A DNA stretch of 64,000 bases from assembly GCA_036392375.1 (NCBI GenBank), contig DASVYC010000081.1:73010-137009 (forward strand), written 5' to 3'. Each line of letters begins with the position of its first letter. Within the stretch, counting starts at the first letter, position 1. Positions 60,825-64,000 of this stretch are shown in pieces. Both the position numbers and the translations under genes were made by a program. Below the pieces are notes generated by a model. That model searched no databases and was not told the origin of the DNA. It saw only the letters and a list, made by a program, of their open reading frames with translations. This DNA is from JAFEBO01 sp036392375. GTDB taxonomy: Bacteria > Planctomycetota > Phycisphaerae > Phycisphaerales > UBA1924.

Positions 60825-62174
60825 ATGCGGCGCGGCACGAGGCGAGTTAAGATCGGTGCGGCGGCGTTGGCCGCGGGTGTGATCGCGGGGTTGACCGCGG
60901 CGAGCGCGGCCGCCCACCCGATCCGCATCCCCAGCCCGTTCCCGGAGCACCCGCTCTTCCAGGAAGCCGACGACACCGAGCTCTCGTGCGTGCTGCCGAC
61001 GCAGGAGTTCGACGACCGCAGCCTGTGGAACGCCAACCTGTGGCCGGGCGGCGTGGTCTATTACACGTTCGACGCCAACGTCTCGAGCACCAACGCCGAC
61101 CGGGCCCGGATCGCGATGTACGAGATCGAGACGGTCTGCGGCGTGCGTTTCAACCCCCGCACGAACCAGGCGAACTACATCAAGCTGACCGACAGCAGCG
61201 GCAACAGCTCGTTCGTCGGGATGATCGGGGGCGTGCAGAACGTCAACCTGTTCAACTGGTCGTTCCGCTACATCGTCATCCACGAGCTGATGCACGCCCT
61301 GGGCGTGTTCCACGAGCAGCAGCGATCGGATCGCGACGGGTTCGTCACCGTCAACCAGTCCAACATCCAGCCCGGGTTCTTCAACGCCAACTTCCCCAAG
61401 AACAACGGCGCGCCCGTCGGGACGTACGACTTCGAGAGCATCATGCACTACGACGAGTGCGCGTTCTCGACGTGCTGCCCGTCCGGCTCGTCGTGCTCGT
61501 GTCCCTCGACCTGCTTCGCGATCACGGCGCTGCCGGCCTTCGCGTCGTTCCAGGGCCTGATGGGCAACCGCAGCTACATGAGCCAGGGCGACAAGGACGG
61601 ACTGGTGAGCCGCTACGGCGTGTCGCCCGACGACGCGTTCGCTCCCAACGCCACGCTCGCGACGGCGCGGCAGCTCACCTCCGGCCAACCGATCATCGGT
61701 CGCCTCAACACCACAAGCGACTGGTACAAGCTCACGCTTCCCTCCCCGCAGGTGCTCAGCGTGAGCGCTATCGGGGACGTCTGGGCCCCCAGCAACTCCA
61801 GCGTGCGGATCAAGAACGCCGGCAACGCGACGATCCAGAGCGCCTCGTTCACCAAGGTCGGCACGACCATCTCAGCCAACCCCAGCCGCGCGCTGCCGGC
61901 GGGCACCTATTACATCGAGATCACCCGGACCCAGCCCTTCGGCGGGCCGTACGTGCTGACGGCGACCGCGACGTGCAAGCCGCTGGACTTCACCGGCGAC
62001 TCGATCGTCAACGACACCGACTTCGCGCTCTTCGCGGCGGCGTACAACCTCGTCACGTGCAGCGACCCGGCGATGCCCTCGGGCTGCCCGGCCGACATCA
62101 CCAAGGACGGCATTGTGGACGACGCCGACTTTGGGTTCTTTGTCAGCGCGTACAACACCGTGGTCTGCCCGTAA
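60825..62174 (+). CDS. Secreted astacin-type (M12A) zinc metalloprotease with GC-type dockerin tail
   Basis: 449 residues. The signal peptide ends SAAAHP. The astacin zinc motif HELMHALGVFHEQQRSDRD (from residue 153) contains the HExxHxxGxxH ligands plus the family-specific Glu and RxDRD; the Met-turn is ESIMHY. A Cys-rich loop follows (CCPSGSSCSCPSTCFAIT). A pre-peptidase C-terminal beta domain comes next, then two dockerin-like repeats (DSIVNDTDFALFAAAYN; DGIVDDADFGFFVSAYN). AGGAG lies nine bases before ATG 60825. Confidence 0.88.
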   Translation: MRRGTRRVKIGAAALAAGVIAGLTAASAAAHPIRIPSPFPEHPLFQEADDTELSCVLPTQEFDDRSLWNANLWPGGVVYYTFDANVSSTNADRARIAMYEIETVCGVRFNPRTNQANYIKLTDSSGNSSFVGMIGGVQNVNLFNWSFRYIVIHELMHALGVFHEQQRSDRDGFVTVNQSNIQPGFFNANFPKNNGAPVGTYDFESIMHYDECAFSTCCPSGSSCSCPSTCFAITALPAFASFQGLMGNRSYMSQGDKDGLVSRYGVSPDDAFAPNATLATARQLTSGQPIIGRLNTTSDWYKLTLPSPQVLSVSAIGDVWAPSNSSVRIKNAGNATIQSASFTKVGTTISANPSRALPAGTYYIEITRTQPFGGPYVLTATATCKPLDFTGDSIVNDTDFALFAAAYNLVTCSDPAMPSGCPADITKDGIVDDADFGFFVSAYNTVVCP

Positions 62175-62182
62175 CGCCGCGG

Positions 62183-63301
62183 TCAGGGCTGCTGATTCTC
62201 GAGTCGCCCGTCCACGCTCAGGGCTTGATCACCATCGGGATCGGCGGGAGCGGGCTCGTTCGGTACGGCACCGGGCGCGGTGGGTGCCGAGCCGCTGCCG
62301 GGGTAGATGACGCCGTAGATCACGTCGCGGGCGGTGGTGTCGTAGTAGGTCTGCCACGCCGCCAGCTCGGTCTCGTTGTAGAAGAAGTCCCAGATGACCA
62401 GCCCGGCGGCACCGACCTGGCGCGGGATCTCGAGGCCCTGTCGCAGGTTGATGGGGCTGATGAACTTGTTGGCGTACGCGCCGGCGGAGGGGTGGTACTT
62501 GAGGAGGAAGAAGGGATAGACGGGCTTGCCACGGCTGAAACGGACCGACTCGCCGACCATGCCGAGGATGTACGCCTCGTTGCCCGCGGGCTCGACCTGG
62601 TTGGGGCCGGCGGGTGACCCGACGGAGTAGACGGGATAGATGGACGGGCAGAGCACGTCCACGAGATCGAAGTACCACTTGAGTTCCTGCTCGTGGATCT
62701 CGCGGTAGCGGGCGAGGTCGACGCCGTACTGGGCCACACCGTTGAAGATCCAGTACGAGCGGAGCGGCAGGCCGTACCAGCTCAGCTTGGCCTTGGGGCG
62801 CTTCTGGCGGATGATGTTGGCGGTGAACTCGTAGTACTGGCGGACGGTGGCCTTGTACTCGGTCTGGATGATGCCGTCCCAGAGCGTGTCGGGCTTGCCG
62901 GCGAGCAGCTCGGGGCGCTTGGTCTTGATGTAGTTGGTCCACGCGGCCTGGACGTTGCCGCTCCACTCCCAGCACGGCCACCACGATTCGTGGTCGATGC
63001 AGATGATCCCGCTGAAATTGACGTCGGGGATGGTGTCATCAAGATCCTTGATGAGCTCGGCCTGGTGGCGGGCGTAAAAGGTCGGGTCGCCCGCGATCAT
63101 GTGCGGCCCTTCGTGGGGGTGCAGCCCGATCGTGCCGCCCGAGACGTCGTTGACCAGAGGCACGCCGCGGTACTGGATCTGGTCCGCGTTGCGGCTCTGG
63201 ATGGCGAGGCGCACGTCGTAGGACGCGGCCGGTCCGGCAAGCGCCTGCCCCGCGAGCGCGGCGGCGAGCGCGATGAATGTCATCGAGGTGCGAAACAGCA
63301 T
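62183..63301 (-). CDS. GH56 hyaluronidase-like secreted protein
   Basis: 372 residues, signal peptide ending QALAG. FSGIICIDHESWWPCWEWSG has the family core, where the acidic pair of the hyaluronidase catalytic strand (D-x-E) is kept as ID-H-E, and the aromatic W-x-P follows. RPKAKLSWYGLPLRSYW, FDLVDVLCPSIYPVYSVG and GAAGLVIWDFF match later strands of the TIM barrel. It could act on glycosaminoglycan-like polymers. It has no dockerin tail, and is convergent with the astacin gene, 8 bases apart. Confidence 0.7.
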   Translation of the reverse strand: MLFRTSMTFIALAAALAGQALAGPAASYDVRLAIQSRNADQIQYRGVPLVNDVSGGTIGLHPHEGPHMIAGDPTFYARHQAELIKDLDDTIPDVNFSGIICIDHESWWPCWEWSGNVQAAWTNYIKTKRPELLAGKPDTLWDGIIQTEYKATVRQYYEFTANIIRQKRPKAKLSWYGLPLRSYWIFNGVAQYGVDLARYREIHEQELKWYFDLVDVLCPSIYPVYSVGSPAGPNQVEPAGNEAYILGMVGESVRFSRGKPVYPFFLLKYHPSAGAYANKFISPINLRQGLEIPRQVGAAGLVIWDFFYNETELAAWQTYYDTTARDVIYGVIYPGSGSAPTAPGAVPNEPAPADPDGDQALSVDGRLENQQP

Positions 63302-63421
63302 GTGTGATCCTCACTCCGCGTCCGATCCCGCAGGTCCGGAGCGTACAGGACAAGGCCCGGAAACAGAAGCGTGATTTAGAGCGCAGAACGAGCGATTTTT
63401 TACATCGAATTCAGAATAATT

Positions 63422-63441
63422 CCCGCGTGAAATCACGCGGG
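63422..63441. promoter_or_regulatory. Perfect palindrome in a divergent promoter region
   Basis: CCCGCGTGA-AA-TCACGCGGG lies between the divergent hyaluronidase-like and glycosyltransferase genes, beside an AT-rich stretch (63390-63421). The symmetry suits a dimeric regulator or a small hairpin. The rest of the roughly 270-base gap shows no gene. Confidence 0.45.
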
Positions 63442-63597
63442 GAACGTCCGTTTAGGGGGGTTCGCACACACCCCAGACGCGCGGTCCGCGCGCACAATCA
63501 AGAGCCCGAGTTCGTACCCACCCCGATGTCGCGCGGCCGAGTCGTGGCGCCGCCGCTTCGGGAGAGTGAGGTGTTTGGCCGATCAACTGTCGAACGC

Positions 63598-64000
63598 ATG
63601 GGCGACCAACCCGATCATCCGCCGCACATTCTGGTGAACGCTCTCTCGGTGAGCAGCGGCGGCGGGTTCACGGTCGCGCGCGAGGTGCTGCGCGGGCTGG
63701 CGACGCTGCGGCCGGCGTGGACGTTCACGCTTGTGATGACCGGCGGCAGCGCGTTCCACGAGCCGATACTGCGCGAGACATTCCCCGAGAATGTGCGCTT
63801 CCTGTGGGCCCCGCCGGGCACCGGCCGCGTGCGCTCGCGGCTCGTGTATGAGAACTTCACCCTGTTGGACTGGTGCCGCGACAGATCTGTGAGCGCGGTG
63901 GTGCAGCTCAACGGCCAGAAGCCGCTGCGGCTGAACCTGCCGATGATCGCGCACTGCCAGGACCCGGTGCCGTACTTGCCGCACGTGTGGGGTGGCGGCG
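63598..64000 (+). CDS. Glycosyltransferase (GT4-like), truncated by window end
   Basis: The first 134 codons are present and the gene continues beyond 64000. ILVNALSVSSGGGFTVAREV is the N-terminal Rossmann start of GT4-type enzymes. FTLLDWCRDRSVSAVVQLNG and MIAHCQDPVPYLPHVWGG follow. ATG 63598 is used; GTG 63571 with GGAGAG upstream is also plausible and would add nine residues. It probably builds exopolysaccharide or another surface glycan. Confidence 0.75.
   Translation, partial: MGDQPDHPPHILVNALSVSSGGGFTVAREVLRGLATLRPAWTFTLVMTGGSAFHEPILRETFPENVRFLWAPPGTGRVRSRLVYENFTLLDWCRDRSVSAVVQLNGQKPLRLNLPMIAHCQDPVPYLPHVWGGG

Overview
The window is a high-GC bacterial chromosome segment that looks like Planctomycetota, class Phycisphaerae (probably Phycisphaerales). 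The evidence is four secreted proteins ending in the two-repeat 'GC-type' dockerin-like tail (pattern DxNxDGxVDDxDF..AYN.L.C), a PEP-CTERM-like sorting tail, a type II pseudopilin of the kind abundant in Planctomycetota, zinc-ribbon membrane proteins starting with RCGYSLAGL..CPEC, and a futalosine-pathway menaquinone gene. No rRNA, tRNA or CRISPR array was seen.

Layout. 1-25.2 kb is ordinary chromosome. It holds an ECF sigma / anti-sigma / PDZ group, tatC, tadA, an ExbB-ExbD-ExbD energy-transduction operon, an LptF/LptG permease, gatB, a sigma-70-like DNA-binding protein, mqnA, a fused two-domain ABC permease, a GT87-type membrane glycosyltransferase, a trypsin-like lipoprotein with a partner lipoprotein, an MsbA-type ABC exporter, an NAD(P)-binding epimerase, an M42-like peptidase, a cyclodeaminase and an N-acetylmuramoyl-L-alanine amidase. 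25.7-43.2 kb is a nested mobile region. 43.2-64 kb is again chromosome and is dominated by secreted proteins: lipoproteins, DUF4198, DUF4331, a PEP-CTERM protein, two 432-residue repeat paralogues, four dockerin-tailed proteins (two of them metalloproteases) and a GH56 hyaluronidase-like protein. The window ends inside a glycosyltransferase gene.

The main find is the nested region. A short prophage remnant (portal, scaffold-like, major capsid, connector-like, two tail-like proteins, holin-like) has its major capsid gene split by an 11,538-bp element. The two capsid pieces (58 codons at 28090 and 331 codons ending at 40797) rejoin in frame when the element is removed at a short shared sequence (GGA-NN-CGCT). 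The element carries a large serine recombinase at its left edge, a HARE-HTH protein, a RepA-like AAA ATPase, its own prohead-protease/major-capsid fusion, a sigma-like protein, and a restriction-modification cargo at its right edge. It has no terminase, portal or tail gene. It therefore looks like a capsid-encoding satellite or island that inserted into, and disabled, the capsid gene of another phage. The recombinase reading frame crosses the attachment site, so its C-terminal tail changes between the integrated and excised states.

A second theme is a set of short dispersed inverted-repeat elements of several unrelated sequence types. They lie in many intergenic gaps, crowd the prophage remnant, and in two cases (gatB and the GT87 gene) sit in frame inside coding sequence.
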